The notes: generated by a model from the letters alone, not told the origin. 64,000 nt of DNA from Pictodentalium vernedei (GCA_031216915.1 CM062296.1:665447838-665511837); one strand, 5' to 3'. Numbered from the stretch's first letter, positions 22,155 to 34,252 are shown. Numbers and translations: made by a program.

Positions 22155-22321
22155 CCAACGACAGAAAACCACTTCATAGTATGCAACTCGACTAATTGCA
22201 TAGTATGTCCCAAATTAAAAAAAACACACATTGGTTCAAAAGCAGCTAAACCAAAGAAAGATTCCGTGGTCTTAAAAGGTACTCCTGCCAAACCAGAAAC
22301 TATATACATCTGCTAAGCTGC
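22155..22321. other. Possible broken coding fragment, unknown
   Basis: The plus-strand frame reads ENHFIVCNSTNCIVCPKLKK and ends with TAA at about 22,314. A few codons with a compatible sense (LLPLKHISGP) lie just left of the TIR element at 20,740-20,776. The fragment has protein-like composition with three cysteines and could be a gene or transposon exon split by the insertion. I do not recognise the family. Confidence 0.25.
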
Positions 22322-23661
22322 AATGAAAGTGTCAATGACACTGCAGCTCAACTTGACCAAGACGGGACTGAACTAAATAGAAAGATTCAGTAATGCCATG
22401 TCACTCACTCAAGGAAAGACATCACATCAAAGCTACAAATGAAAAAAAAATTGGGTGAGGGATGGGGCCTGCTGGGTGTACTAATGGAATTGTTGACAAT
22501 TTATATGTCAAATCCAAGATGGCCAGTGGCTTCCGCCTTATTCAACGGAATGCAGACAAATTTGATAACTCCCATCTGGACATCATACCAAAATTACATA
22601 TAAAATTTGAAAAAGATCAGGTGAGAGGAGTGGCCTGTAGGGTCTGCTAATGGAATTGTTGACAATTTATATGCCAAATACAAGATGGCCACTGCCGGTC
22701 ATGTTTTTCAACAAAATTCAGAAACATTTGAAAGCTACCATCTAGACATGACACCAAAACTACATATGAAATTTGAAAAAGATTGGGTGAGAGATGCAGC
22801 CTGCAGGGTGTGCTAATGGAATTGTTGACAATTCAAATGCCAATCCAAGAAGGCTGCTGACCCGCATATTTTTTAACGAAATTCAGAGACATTTTATAGC
22901 TCCCATCAAGACATCACACCAAAGCTATATAAGAAATTCAAAAAAGATCCGATGAGAGATGTGACCGGTAGGGTGTGTTGATGGAATCGATGACAATTTA
23001 TATCAGAATTCAATATGGCTGCTAGTGGCCATGTTTTTCAAAAAATTCAGAAATATTTGTTAGCTCCCATCTAGACATCAAACCAAAGCTGCAAATGAAA
23101 TTTGAAAAAGATCAGGTGAGAGATACAGTCTGTAGGGTGTGCTAATAGAATTTTTGATGATTTATATGCCAAATCTAAGATGGCCACTGACAGCCATGTT
23201 TTTCAATGAAATTTGGAAAAATTTGATAGCTCCCATCTAGACATTATCCGAAAGCCACATATGAAATTTGGTATTGATTGGGTGAGAGCCGTGGCCTGTA
23301 GTGTGTTCTAAAGGAATTGTTAGACAATTTATAACCAAATCCAAGATGGCTGCAGGCAACCATGTTTTTCAACAAAATTCAGAAAAACTCATAAACTCCC
23401 ATCCAGACATCACACCAAAGCTACATTTGAAAATTGAAAAAGAGTGGGTGAGAGATGTGGCCTGTAGGGTGTGCTAATGGAATTGTGGACAATTTACATG
23501 CCAAATCTAAGATGCCCAGTGCTGGCCATGTATTTTAATGAAATTTGGAAAAATATGATACCTCCTATCAAGACATTGCCCCAAAGCTACATATGAAGTC
23601 TGAGACTGATCGGGTGACCTGTGGGGTGTGCTAAAGGAATTGTTGGACAATTTATCTTGAG
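22322..23661 (+). mobile_element. Rolling-circle-like minisatellite element E4
   Basis: A typical family start (AATGAAAGTG, palindrome, CAGCTCAACTTG) is followed by about eight monomers of about 165 bp, like E1 (GGCCTGTAGGGTGTGCTAAT, GACAATTTATATGCC, AAGATGGCCACTG). The GACA tail and hairpin are missing; the copy stops around CAATTTATCTTGAGTTGAAG, which may be a degenerate end. No genes. Confidence 0.65.
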
Positions 23662-25259
23662 TTGAAGCCCTTATGGGCATACAGGTAGTTCCACTTTTGG
23701 AGTGTTTCTTGTCTTATATTGTCCATGAAGAATGCTGTTTCCACAAACAGAATTTTGGTGGTCTTGCTGATGGTATGTACAGTATCTTGGTAGTTGTGTC
23801 TATTGAAGTCTTGGCTGCCTGTTCAGGTAGTCAAAACTTCACTACACACCACCTCTTAGACAGTGTTAACTTATCATAAAGGAGCAAAAGAAAAGAATTA
23901 TCCATGCCTTTAAGGACAATTTTAGAAGATATGACAAGAATCAAATGAACATTTTGAAAGGAATCAAAGTTGATTCTAATTATTTTATTTGCAAGAATCA
24001 TTGACTCTGATTCGTACATGAATTTTAAGCCCTGGGAGTTGACCGCAACCAAAAAACATCCCAACATATTTATAACTATATGCGCAATTCTAATAAAATT
24101 AACAAACCTTGAGCAAACTTGGATTCTCTCCCCTTTTTGTACTGTGTTACTTTGTGAAGGGTGTGCTTTTTGCACTTTTTACCCTTGCAAAAAGTCCTTC
24201 TCTGTTTTGGTACATTGACCTAAAACATCCAAGACACAAATAAATGAATACAAATAAACCTTGGTGATAATAGTCGCACAACAAATTTGTTTTATTTTTA
24301 CTTGCATAAAAACCCAACTGACAATATGATGCAAAGCATCATCCGACCCACAAAGCGGTTAAGTAGGGGGCGTGCGCGAGAGGTGGAATGCAATGAACTT
24401 TATTACAGACAACTTAATTACCGGACCATATACTGAATAAACTTGTAACTAAACAAGGCATTTTATGAGATCTAAATCAGTGCAAATGTCATTATGTATG
24501 GCCTGAAAGTTCTAATTATGCCAGCGTTGTCAAAATATGAGTCCCCATAACTGCGCAAGCATGTGTGATCATCTAAATTCATAAATCCAGACTTTGCTCA
24601 ATGCTGTATTATGACATGGTTCTGGCAAAAATAAGGAGGGGGGGGGGGGGGGGGGGTGAGAGGGGGGCAAGTGCAGAGAAATACATTTCTGGGATTATTA
24701 AATACATTATTCAGTAAAGTGCTTTAAAGTTGATTTTGTTTTCAGAATTTTATATGTGGGTATTGTTGTAGCTTGTTTGCAAGAATTACAATTTAAAAGT
24801 CAAATTTCTTGCTGAAAAAAAAAACAGAAATTTTATGAAACATTTTCATACTAAATGTTACTTACTCTAATTTGCATGATTTTAATTTAATCACAATTAC
24901 TTTCTTCACATTCAGTTGGCCTTTCTATTTTCAACAGATTTGTAGTAACATAGTCCTTAACTAATTATAATGAATTCTCTTTAATTATTAAGGTAAGTTT
25001 TGTTAATAAAATTGCAGTGTTTGACAGGTTAGGGTTCGTAACAAGAGGGTTAGGCATCGCTAACCCAAACCCAACCTTCACTGCAGACGTACTAACAGAC
25101 GACCATGGAAAAAGGAGGATACCGGTTAAATAAAAACACAGAAGTGATGATACTGACCTTATAAACACCTGTACAAAATATTATGATGATAGGATTTGTT
25201 AAATCCTTTTTATTACAGAAAATAACCAACAATTCTACGGTCGTCTCCTAGTACTGAAC
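23662..25259. other. Intergenic stretch, nothing coding recognised
   Basis: Open frames of 60-114 codons occur on both strands without recognisable motifs. A poly-G tract lies at about 24,638-24,656. No array, TIR pair or RNA gene seen. Confidence 0.5.
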
Positions 25260-25683
25260 CAGGGTTCATACAAAAATTTGCTCACAAAGTTCAAGGGTTT
25301 TTCAAGAGCTTTTTTTTTTTTTCAAGGGCTACATTTTCTATTCAGCTTGTTGTATGAGCTCTAAAAATCTAAGATTCATGTGACACGGATCTGACTTTGG
25401 AAGTCAGGAAGTACTGGTACCCAAAGTGTGATCTGTGTATCAGTAATCTTGGTAAAACGTTCCATACTTTTTTATGTTTTTTTTTAACTGAGCGACACGA
25501 GTGCAACAAACAAGTAAAAGGCGAGTACACATATTTACAATGTCCAGGAAATAGCCTGGTTGTCAAGGGTTTTTCAAAAGATTTCTGAAAGTTCAAGGGT
25601 TTCTCAAGGGCCAATTTCAAATTCCAGGGTTTTTCAAGAAAAAACTCATTTTCAAGGGTTTTTCAAGAGCTGTATGAACCCTG
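25260..25683. mobile_element. Small TIR element (CAGGGTTCATACA), 424 bp
   Basis: The left end CAGGGTTCATACA and right end TGTATGAACCCTG are perfect inverted copies. TGAAC flanks both sides (25,255-25,259 and 25,684-25,688), a 5-bp duplication. Internally TTCAAGGGTTTTTCAAGAG recurs near both ends. No ORF of note. The CAGGG start and short duplication recall the element at 20,778. Confidence 0.7.
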
Positions 25684-25992
25684 TGAACTAAAAGACAACT
25701 GTAGATTGCAATGTTAATTAACTGAGTAAGAGAAGACAACACAGATCTCCTCACACCTTGATTACCATCACCGACAAACCATTTTATTGATAATGGTTTG
25801 TAGATTGTGCAAACAATCATTTTCCACTTATGAAGTGTTTGCAGTTTATAACACAAATAACCCCTCGATATGTCTTCAACTGTAATGCTTCGGCTTCTTG
25901 TTCAATATTACTCCTCCGCCAAAATCGATTGAGTAGTGACAAATGGGTGCAAAATGGAGGTGAATGGGAGCAAAATGGAGGCGAGTGGAAAA

Positions 25993-26575
25993 TCATAATC
26001 GCATGTACCGTTCCATAGTTAATCAAGGGGAATAACTATGGAACGGTACATGCAATTATGGCCGAAGGTGAACATGAGCTGTGCTTTGTGGTCAAAAACA
26101 AAATCTGAGAATTTGAAAAAAATCGGTCAAGGCAAACAAAAGTTATCATCCGAAAACCACGAAATCCACAAATTTGCTATCATTCAAGGGGAATAACCCT
26201 GGAAAGGTATATACGATTGTGGTCAAGAGTGAACCTGAGCTGTATTTTGTGGTCAAAAACAAAAAACTGAAAATTTGAAATAAATCGGTCAAGGCAAACT
26301 AAAGTTATCGTCCGGGAACGAGAAGTTGGGCTAAATTCCCATAAAGGGCCATAACTCTACTGCAAATGGGCCACTAGAAACGGAAATCGAAGCCATCCTG
26401 TATTTTGTCATACTAAATCCACATGCAAAATTTAACTCAGCTCAAACCATTACAACTAAAGTTATCGTCCGGAAACGAAATGTGCCCATGGACGGACAGA
26501 CAGACGGGTGGAGAGACCATTCACATAATATGTCCCGTTTTTCAAACGGGCATCTAAAAACAACATCTGAAAAAT
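25993..26575. repeat. Minisatellite array with leading hairpin and GACA tail
   Basis: It begins with a strong inverted repeat (25,993-26,060: CATGTACCGTTCCATAGTTA against TAACTATGGAACGGTACATG). About three monomers of about 150 bp follow (CAAGGGGAATAAC, AATCGGTCAAGGCAAAC, AAGTTATCGTCCG). The last monomer leads into GGACGGACAGACAGACGGG. The end is a hairpin TGTCCCGTTTTTCAAACGGG at 26,531-26,550. No genes. Confidence 0.65.
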
Positions 26576-26944
26576 TTGGTGTCAAGACGTTCGGCTTTAA
26601 ATGAACGGAAACCAATTTTTTTTCAAAAATTGTGTTTTCAAAGGGCCATAACTCTGCAGCGGATGGACTGAGAAACACCAATATCAAACTTGACCTGTAT
26701 TTTATTGCTACAAACAACATCTGAAAGTTTGATGTCGATCCGTCAAGGCGTTCGACTTTAAGGGAAACCAATTTTCGAAAGATTGTGTTTTCAAAGGGCC
26801 ATAACTCTGCAGCGGATGGACTGAGAAACACCAATATTGAACTTGACCTGTATTTCATTGCTAAGAACAACATCTGAAAAATTTGGTGTCAATCCGTCAA
26901 GGCGTTCAGCTTTAAATGAACGGAAACCATTTTTTTTAGAAAAG

Positions 26945-27103
26945 TTAAAAAATTTATAGTAATTTATATATTTTTTATACTTACCAATGACCCAGACATA
27001 GCTGGTGCTAATTCTCAAAATCTAGAGCCAAACACAAATTTTGCCCCCCAATCCCCAAAATTTGCATCTAAAACCGAAAAATTCATGTCCTAAATGGTCC
27101 TCC
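26945..27103. repeat. Inverted terminal repeat of DIRS B (3' end)
   Basis: Near-identical reverse complement of the right terminal repeat over about 120 bp (shared: CAATGACCCAGACATAGCTG, TTTTGCCCCCCAATCCCC, TCCTAAATGGTCCTCCA). The outer 40 bp are specific to this end and reappear inverted in the internal complementary region. Confidence 0.9.
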
Positions 27104-27172
27104 ACAAGCAGTGCCTGGTCAGCGCTATGTACTCATCGGGGAGGTATGAGTTCCCAACTCCTGGGAGGGCTA

Positions 27173-27272
27173 TCCCCGTCTGGGTCATTGGTCATTGGTA
27201 AGTATAAAAAATATATAAATTACTATAAATTTTTTAACATTTTTATACTGTACCAATGACCCAGACATAGCT
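27173..27272. repeat. Internal complementary region of DIRS B
   Basis: The left part (to 27,238, ending AATTTTTTAAC) is the reverse complement of the 3' outer end. The right part (from 27,239, ATTTTTATACTGTACCAATG) is the reverse complement of the 5' outer end. The junction therefore records the circular-intermediate joint. The left part contains a small duplication of GGTCATT. Confidence 0.9.
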
Positions 27273-27872
27273 GAATAGAAAAAAGGGTGGAGGGCCTAGG
27301 ACATAGAGGAAAATCCAATAAGCTCAACTATATATAATAGAGTTATCCCCTCGAGGAGAAAAGGAGTATTAGGCTTTACATGTATCTTTCTTATTTATGA
27401 TAAATTAGAAAGACACAACACCCTCCATAATTGAGCATAATAACATTCATGTTCTCTATTAACATCCAGTGTAACCCCTTATACTAATTATTTTTAAAGT
27501 AAGCCAATAAATAAAGTTAGTCCAGAGAATTGAGACTCTTTATACTCATTAAAAGTGTCCGAGGATTGTATATTAACGCCTGTTTGACACGTGACATATA
27601 CAAATCCTTCACACCGAGCTACACTTTAAAAATATGACATGAATGAATTTAAATATTAGCTTTACACTTTAAAACCATCCCGGTACCGACTCAGAATTAC
27701 TGACTCTGGAGAGGTATCCCCTTGCTTTTCACTATAAAGCAGGTGACCTAAGGGAACACCCTCCCCCCCCCACCCTTCCCCTTGCCCTGGGTCAAATAGC
27801 GCAGAGCGAAGAGGGCAGCAGGACAGAGTCACTGCCGGAACAGAAAGCCTGCATAACTATAGTTGCAACTGT

Positions 27873-28965
27873 TTAGTGGACGACATTCTGAGCAACAGAT
27901 AACGGACTTAAACAATGCAGGTCTCCAGAAAAGGACTCAATATTTCTGAGATAAAAATTCGTGAATGTGGATGGCTGAGACCAATATGCAGCCTTCATTA
28001 AATCTGTAATAGCAACACTATTTGCGTAAGCCCAAGACGTAGAAAGAGCTCTTACTTCATGAGCCGAAATCTTAAGTACAGACTGCTGAGTTGAAGATAG
28101 ATTATCATAAGCAGTACGGATAGTTAATTGAATCCATCCAGCAATAGAATGGGCCGTAATGTCCTTTCTATTAGGCATCAGAGACAGAAAGAAGCGTTTT
28201 CGTCCCTTTCTGATAAACTGAGATCTTCGTTTATAAATACATAAAGCTCAAACCGGACAGAGTAAAGGCCTATGCCCGTCTGAAGACGGAAGAGCCTTAA
28301 TAACAATAGGTTCCGGATATTTATTAGGAGCCTGATTCTTAGCCAAAAATCCAACATTAGTAGTAAAGGTAATAGTGTTCCCGACACTACGATAGTGAGA
28401 ATCGTCCACAGATAGTGCATGAAGCTCACCGACTCTTCTAGCGGAAGAGAAAGCTAAGAGAAATGCTGTCTTATAAGATAAGAATTTGAAGTCCACTGTC
28501 TCAAGAGGCTCAAATGGCTTTTCTTTTAGTTTAAGAAAAACCCAAGCTAAATTCCATTTAGGAATTAATCTAAGGGTTCTAGGACTATTTATCGAAAGTT
28601 TCTAACTAATTTAGATAAAGAGACATTAGATCCAATTTGCAAACTATCATGGTGTGCATAGGTATCCGATAACATAGACCTATAACCTTTAATAGTAACA
28701 GGCTGCAGTTTGATCTCATCAAACAAGTATACTAGAAAGTTTGCAATGTCTGGAATAGAGGGATCAAAAATGTCAACAGAATGATCCCTACACCAATGAC
28801 AAAAAACCTTCCACTTAGCCGCATAGTTTAGCGAAGAGGAGGTCCTCCTACAGTTAGAAATTGCGTCCACTGCTCGTCCTGTAAAATGCTTGTCGTGCAA
28901 GAAGGACCGCGCAACGGAAATACGTGTGGAGACAGAGATACTACCAACAGAATTTTCCACTGAGA
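27873..28965 (-). pseudogene. DIRS B tyrosine recombinase, frameshifted
   Basis: N-terminal part: YAAKWKVFCHWCRDH and VTIKGYRSMLSDTY (about 28,640-28,830). Middle: YKTAFLLAFSSARRVGELHA (28,248-28,496), with the first catalytic arginine. C-terminal part: KISAHEVRALSTSWAYANS and TFTNFYLRN (27,873-28,178), giving the H-x-x-R box and the probable nucleophile tyrosine. All catalytic residues are thus present, but the three parts lie in different frames, with breaks near 28,245 and between 28,500 and 28,600. It would integrate the circular DNA copy of the element. Confidence 0.87.
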
Positions 28966-30744
28966 TTGTTTTATCTTTAGCAATATCTGCTAAATCAACA
29001 GCGCTGAAGGATACGCATATCCTATCATTCCGTCCCACGAGATCGATAGAGCGTCTACTGCATATGCTCAGGAATCCGGACATGGAGACACATACGTCTG
29101 CAACTGATTGTTGAGCTGTGTCGCAAATAAGTCTATCATTGGCCGCTCCCATTGGTAGCAAATCTGATTGAATACCTGTTTGTTGAGAGTCCATTCTGAC
29201 GGCAACAAGCGACCCTCCGTGAAAGGGAGTCTGCTAATACATTCAGACGACCCGGAATATGACAGACCGAAAGTAAAACCTGGTGTTCTAGAACAAACAG
29301 AAGGATTCTTTCCGTTAAATTGAATAACGGAACGGAATGAGTGCCTCCCTGGTTCCGAATATACGCTACTACTGTCGTATTGTCGGACAGGATTTGGACA
29401 TGTGCTTTCTGAATAATGTTCATCCAATGACGTAGTGCAAGCCAAATTGACATCATTTCCTTGATGTTTATGTGCTTGCCTAGAAACTGCGGATCCCAAA
29501 GACCCTGGCACTTCGAATCCGTTGGGATCAATGTTGCACCCCAACCTGTTTGACTGGCATCCGTCATAATAGTGAAACTCGGATCCGGCAACTGCAGTGG
29601 AACTCCCTGAGTCAACCACTGAATGTTTGCCCAAGTCTGAATCTCTTGTTTCACTTGATTTGACAAGAGAACGTCTATATCGAGCGAATGAATCTTTACA
29701 CTCCAATTCTGAGTCAAGAAAATTTGGAGAGGACGAGTGCGTAACCGCCCCATCGGAATGAGATCCGCAGCAGCTCTGCAGACCTATCAGTCTCATGAAC
29801 TCTCTCGCTGTGACTTTGTCTGAGTGAAGACAATAGCGAGCGTAACAACTGATTAATTTCGCTCTGGTTAACGGCAGATGAACGAGATTGTTGTGCGTTT
29901 CGAAGCTCATTCCCAAATGGGTGAATGACTTGGACGGCACCAGATCCGACTTCTCCTCGTTTATTATAAAACCGAGACGTCGGAGTAATAGAAGCAGATT
30001 CTGCACATCGTTCTGAAGCATTAACTCGTTGCCATACCTCTGAAGAATGTCATCCAGGTAGGCCAACGTTACCGCAGACGAATGAGCTCGGAAATATATC
30101 ATTACCGAGTTCATTATTCGAGTGAAAGCCCAGGGAGCTAGGTTCAAACCGAAGCACATCGCTCGAAACTGATATACAACTCCTAGGGCTGCGAAGCGTA
30201 GATACTTTCTGAATGTCGGATGTACCATGACGTGAAAGTACGCATCCTTGAGATCTATGCTTGTAGCATAGTCGTTCACCCGAATACTCGGTCTGACTGA
30301 TTGAATCGTCTCCATATAGAACTTCGGAGCGACGATCAGCTTGTTTATCCAGCTCAGATCTATGACTGGACGGAACGAGCCGTCTGGTTTCAGAACCAGA
30401 AACAGATGGCTGTAGAAACCCTGTGATTCCTGGTCTTCTACGACCTCTACCGCGTTCTTCAGAAGAGACTGTACTTCTGATAAAAGAGCGTCTCTTTTCT
30501 GCGGATTTGACGGAAGCCGAGTCCATTTTGGACTTCGAGTTAATGGAGGCTTTCGTTTGAAGGATATTCTTAGTCCTTCCGAAATTACCCCTCGAACCCA
30601 GGGGTCGTCCGTAATTGACGCCCAACTGTTTATAAAATTCGACAATCTTCCGCCTACCGGAACACGATAGAGGTTCAAACCATCACCTCCTGGACCTGCG
30701 AGGCTTGCGGAAGGAGAAACTCCACGACCCGCACCTTGCCCCAT
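28966..30744 (-). pseudogene. DIRS B reverse transcriptase-RNase H, frameshifted
   Basis: RT: SHLFLVLKPDGSFRPVIDLS, TSIDLKDAYFHVMVHPTFRK, FGLNLAPWAFTRIMNSV and the catalytic TLAYLDDIL (about 30,050), all in one frame down to about 29,760. RNase H continues in another frame (29,753-29,215): FTIMTDASQTGWGATL, NIKEMMSIWLAL, ILSDNTTVVAYIRNQGG and PGRLNVLADSLSR, so the D-E-D-D residues are present. Near 29,215 the frame shifts back to the RT frame (PMIDLFATQLNNQLQTYVSP). Two stop codons then interrupt the conserved tail (AVDALSISWDG). The long 558-codon frame here is real only at its two ends; its middle is out of frame. Confidence 0.9.
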
Positions 30745-32864
30745 CGACCTAGGGACGCTGACCGGTTATCTCGGCCAGAATAACGTCGCCCACGTGAGTC
30801 GCTGCCTTGACGGTCTCTAGAATAAGACCTAGAGGATGCATAGGAACCTCTATAGGAACTTCTCTTGGGCGTACTTGTCCCAGAAGTGCCTGTCTTACTC
30901 TTTTCTGCTGTATCCGACTTTTTAGAAGCGGATTTGAATAGCAGAGAATCCGAAGCTTTCTTAGTTATCTTATCATAGATTGCTGAAAGCTTGCCGTTGA
31001 AGAGAAGCTCTCCGGAGACCGAAGCGACTCTGAGAGTTTTTCACCTTACCATTCACGCGCGTGGATGTAGCTAGGGCTGCGTCACGTCTAACCAACTCCA
31101 GGTTTGCCACTGAAAGGGCGGAGTTATACGTGGAATAAGCTATTGCCCTTGAAAGAACTCTTAATGAGGATTGTATATCCTGGAATTCTTTCCCTTGAAG
31201 ACGTAATGATAACGCTTTAGTAAGGTGATCTGCGCATGATAAAGCATCTAAGTTAACTCTGTTAGACATAATTGTCGTTTCCAACGTCGTGGTTGGAATT
31301 GACATAGACGACGGTATAGACAAATCTAAGTCTTCAGCCTGGTTGTCTAGACGCAGAGGAACTCTCGGTATGCCCTGTCCTGCCATTTCGAATTTATTCC
31401 TTGAATTGATGAGAGGCAGATTTAGAGCATTTGCGGACAAGAAACCATACTTGCTCGTTTTGGTAGCAAGCTTATATATAGCGTCATTCAATAATTGAAA
31501 TGTTCTTGAGACATTATTGGACTGTGTCGGAAACTCAGGGACGATGTCCCTGAACTGATCAAAAATTTCTGTGTCCAATGACGCTATCAGTCTCTTATCC
31601 GGCATCGCAGCATTCTGGTCTGACGGAACAACCTCTGGAAGATAATGCCGGATAAAATCTACGGCAGCTTTATGTTGTTCCGAAAGGGAAAGCTCCAAAT
31701 CCTCTGAATCCCTTTCGCCATCCTGTCGGACCCTATGAAGTTCCCGGTCGTCCGTACCTGATGCTTCAGCGGAGCGTACCGACCCAGCGTTGTCGGATAA
31801 TTCCTGATCCGACAGAGATTCTGTCGTCTGCTGGGATGCTGCGATAAGTTGTGCTAATTGGGATAGCACGTCCGTCACTGAGGCCTGTGGAGTAGCGGTC
31901 TTACGTTGCTTTGCCGCTGGAAGCTCCGTGTACATTGACTCCTGCATACTTCTTTTATGCGAACGTCCGGAGTCTACAGGCCTTGTGTCCCTGGCTACTG
32001 GATGGCATGACCTGGTCGCCGTGGAATCCTTGATCGGCGAAGCTGGCTGGATATCCGTGGTCACGTAGCCAAGGTGTGGTCATGTGCACTGCCGTGAGGA
32101 TGAGGAAGCCATATCAACAATCTCTCCGGACTGTCTATATAACGGAGCGTCCCGAGCGGCGGACGTATGCTCCGAATGCGAAACGTTTTGTACCACAACA
32201 TCTGGTCCCAGATGTTGTTGTACGAGAGAGGGACCTCTCTCGCTCGCAGCCCGGAGGACCTGGACGAGCTAGGAACCGGACTAATAGGCTTCCTCCGTTC
32301 TCTCCTCTGATACGTCGTCACTGGGTGTGCACTTTGTCTTATTATAGTGCTCGCATCACCCAAATCTCCTTCCTGGACCGCAACGGATGAACCCGGCTGC
32401 TGAGCCATTCGATGAATGGTCGCTACACCGGGCGAGCTAGCAGACGCCAATGCCGTCGATCCTACTAGGGACCTCTTAGGCAATTGACGTATTTCCATGA
32501 GCACTTTTGCCGCTAGCTCTTCATTTAACTGTGACGACGGAGGCACACTTTTGGAAGACATCACGGAAACATCACCCTGTTCTTGTTCCTCTGAAAAAGA
32601 GATTGATAAACTAGAGTGACCCAGCGGAGAAAGGACCGGCATGGCCTTTTCCCCACTAACAACATACCGTGACACACGTTTCCAATGTTTGTCATCCCAA
32701 TTGACACATACTGAGCAGGAGTTTGTGCGAGTACACTGACTACAATTAATACAATGATTATGAAAGTCAGAGGAAGATTTCCTCTTATTACAATTTGAAC
32801 AATATCCTTTCATTGTGAAAAGAACACAAACAGTCCTAGTACTCACACCAACCCCTGAAAACAA
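30745..32864 (-). pseudogene. DIRS B gag, two to three frames
   Basis: The N-terminal ORF (32,864-32,061; a likely ATG at 32,813 gives MKGYCSNCNK) has a cysteine-rich segment CSNCNKRK...HCINCSQC...CSVC, a possible zinc-binding unit. The next frame (32,064-30,973) contains an acidic central part and ANLELVRRDAALAT. A third frame (about 31,020-30,745) encodes a Ser/Arg/Gly-rich basic tail (SSYRGSYASSRSYSRDRQG), as expected for a nucleic-acid-binding gag C-terminus. Whether the first junction at 32,064 is a frameshift mutation or two genuine ORFs cannot be decided here. The frame at 32,064 begins with GTG, so a separate start there is unlikely. Confidence 0.75.
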
Positions 32865-33738
32865 AGATACATAATAACATGATCCATTAACATAGAAAAA
32901 ATAATTGAAATCAAAAACATTTTTAGAAAAAATATTTTTTCAGAAAAGCCCAAGTTTCTGAAAGTAACGTTGAGCCCCAATGGATCCCAAAAAAGCCTAA
33001 GTGTGGACAAATTTGTTTTAAATATTTCAAAAAAATTAATGCAACACTTACGTATAATAATAATGTATTTTGTTATGATTAAGCTAATACAAAGACAAGA
33101 AATCACTCTCAACAGAAACCGTTGTCAATGTAAACAAGAAGTGTATAAACACCGGAAACATGACTCCAGGCACTGATAAACATGACTCGAAATCAGTTAC
33201 CAATTACAACACTATCTGATGCAAAACAGAGACTTCCAGGGAAGAAACTGCAGAACATCAGATGGTAGATGCAGAACACAACGCCTAAACACCCATGGGT
33301 GAGGACGTAAAAGCTAAAACTCCCCAAGAAATTTTAGTAATAATATAACAGAAAATATGCCAAAAGCATGGGTGAATAGCAAGGGGGGACTAAAGGAAAG
33401 GGAGTGAGGAAACACTGAATAAGCAGTGTAACTTTATAGCAAGAATGACAACAACAGGCCCATGCCTTGAAATTAGGCAACATAACATAATTTCATAAAC
33501 ACATTTTAAGTTACAGCCCTGATTATTTCCTGCCACTCATTTTTCCTCTCCTCCTTCTATTTCCTCTTTAGATCCACCATTTCTCTAATATTTATGTGTC
33601 TGGCATCATTTAAACTGAGATTTACAAGCACAAATATCAGTCAGATGTGAACTGATGAAGGGCCAAACAAAGAATGATAATTGGCGGAAATTCCGAGACC
33701 TCCTTGACACTGCACATGCGCAGTGGAGGAAAAGTATG
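32865..33738. other. 5' untranslated part of DIRS B
   Basis: Non-coding sequence between gag and the terminal repeat. AT-rich, no distinct repeat. Expected to hold the 5' leader of the retrotransposon RNA. Confidence 0.5.
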
Positions 33739-33871
33739 GAGGACCATTTAGGACATGACTTTTTCGGTTTTAGATGCAAATTTTGGGGATTGGGGGGCAA
33801 AATTTGTGTTTGGCCCTAGATTTTGAGAATTAGCACCAGCTATGTCTGGGTCATTGGTACAGTATAAAAAT
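33739..33871. repeat. Inverted terminal repeat of DIRS B (5' end)
   Basis: Reverse complement of 26,983-27,103 with very few differences. The outermost CAGTATAAAAAT is specific to this end and recurs inverted in the internal complementary region. The flank resumes the minisatellite monomer immediately afterwards. Confidence 0.9.
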
Positions 33872-34252
33872 ATTGCGTTTTCAAAGGGCCATATCTCTGC
33901 AGCGGATGGACTGAGAAACACCAATATCGAACTTGACCTGTATTTCATTGCTAAAAACAACATCTGAAAAATTTGGGGTCAATCTGTCAAGGCGTTCACC
34001 TTTAAATGAACGGAAACCAATTTTTTTTTTAGAAAAATTGTGTTTTCAAAGGGCCATATCTCTACAGCAGATGGACTGAGAAACACCAATATCGAACTTG
34101 ACCTGTATTTTATTGCTAAAAACAACTTCTGGAAAGTTTGATGTCGATCCGTCAAGGCGTTCGACTTTAAATGAATGGAAACCAAATTGTTTACGGACAG
34201 ACAGACGGAGACAGACAGACTGATAACATAATACGACCGTTTTTATAAACAG

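Larger units (their letters stand above)
26945..33871 (-). mobile_element. DIRS-like retrotransposon B, about 6.9 kb
   Basis: Same organisation as element A, transcribed right to left: gag, RT-RNase H, tyrosine recombinase, internal complementary region. The inverted terminal repeats (26,983-27,103 and 33,739-33,862) differ at only a few positions. The ends can be fixed at GTTAAAAAATTT (left) and CAGTATAAAAAT (right), because the internal complementary region joins exactly these sequences. Deleting the element restores a normal minisatellite monomer (TTTTTTAGAAAAA joined to ATTGCGTTTTC), so there is no target duplication, as expected for recombinase-mediated integration. Coding regions have several frameshifts and stops but are far better preserved than in A. 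Confidence 0.92.
26576..34252. repeat. Minisatellite array split by DIRS B
   Basis: Monomers of about 165-170 bp (TTTTCAAAGGGCCATAACTC, TGCAGCGGATGGACTGAGAA, AACTTGACCTGTATTT, CCGTCAAGGCGTTCG) lie on both sides of the DIRS element, three to the left and two to the right. The array ends with ACGGACAGACAGACGGAGAC and CATAATACGACCGTTTTTAT. That end is recognisably related to the terminal hairpin of the array at 25,993, so the two arrays are relatives. Confidence 0.7.

Noticed and set aside
23831..24218. 114-codon minus-strand frame as a gene
   Set aside because: No motif, no splice context and an overlapping plus-strand frame of similar length; composition looks random.
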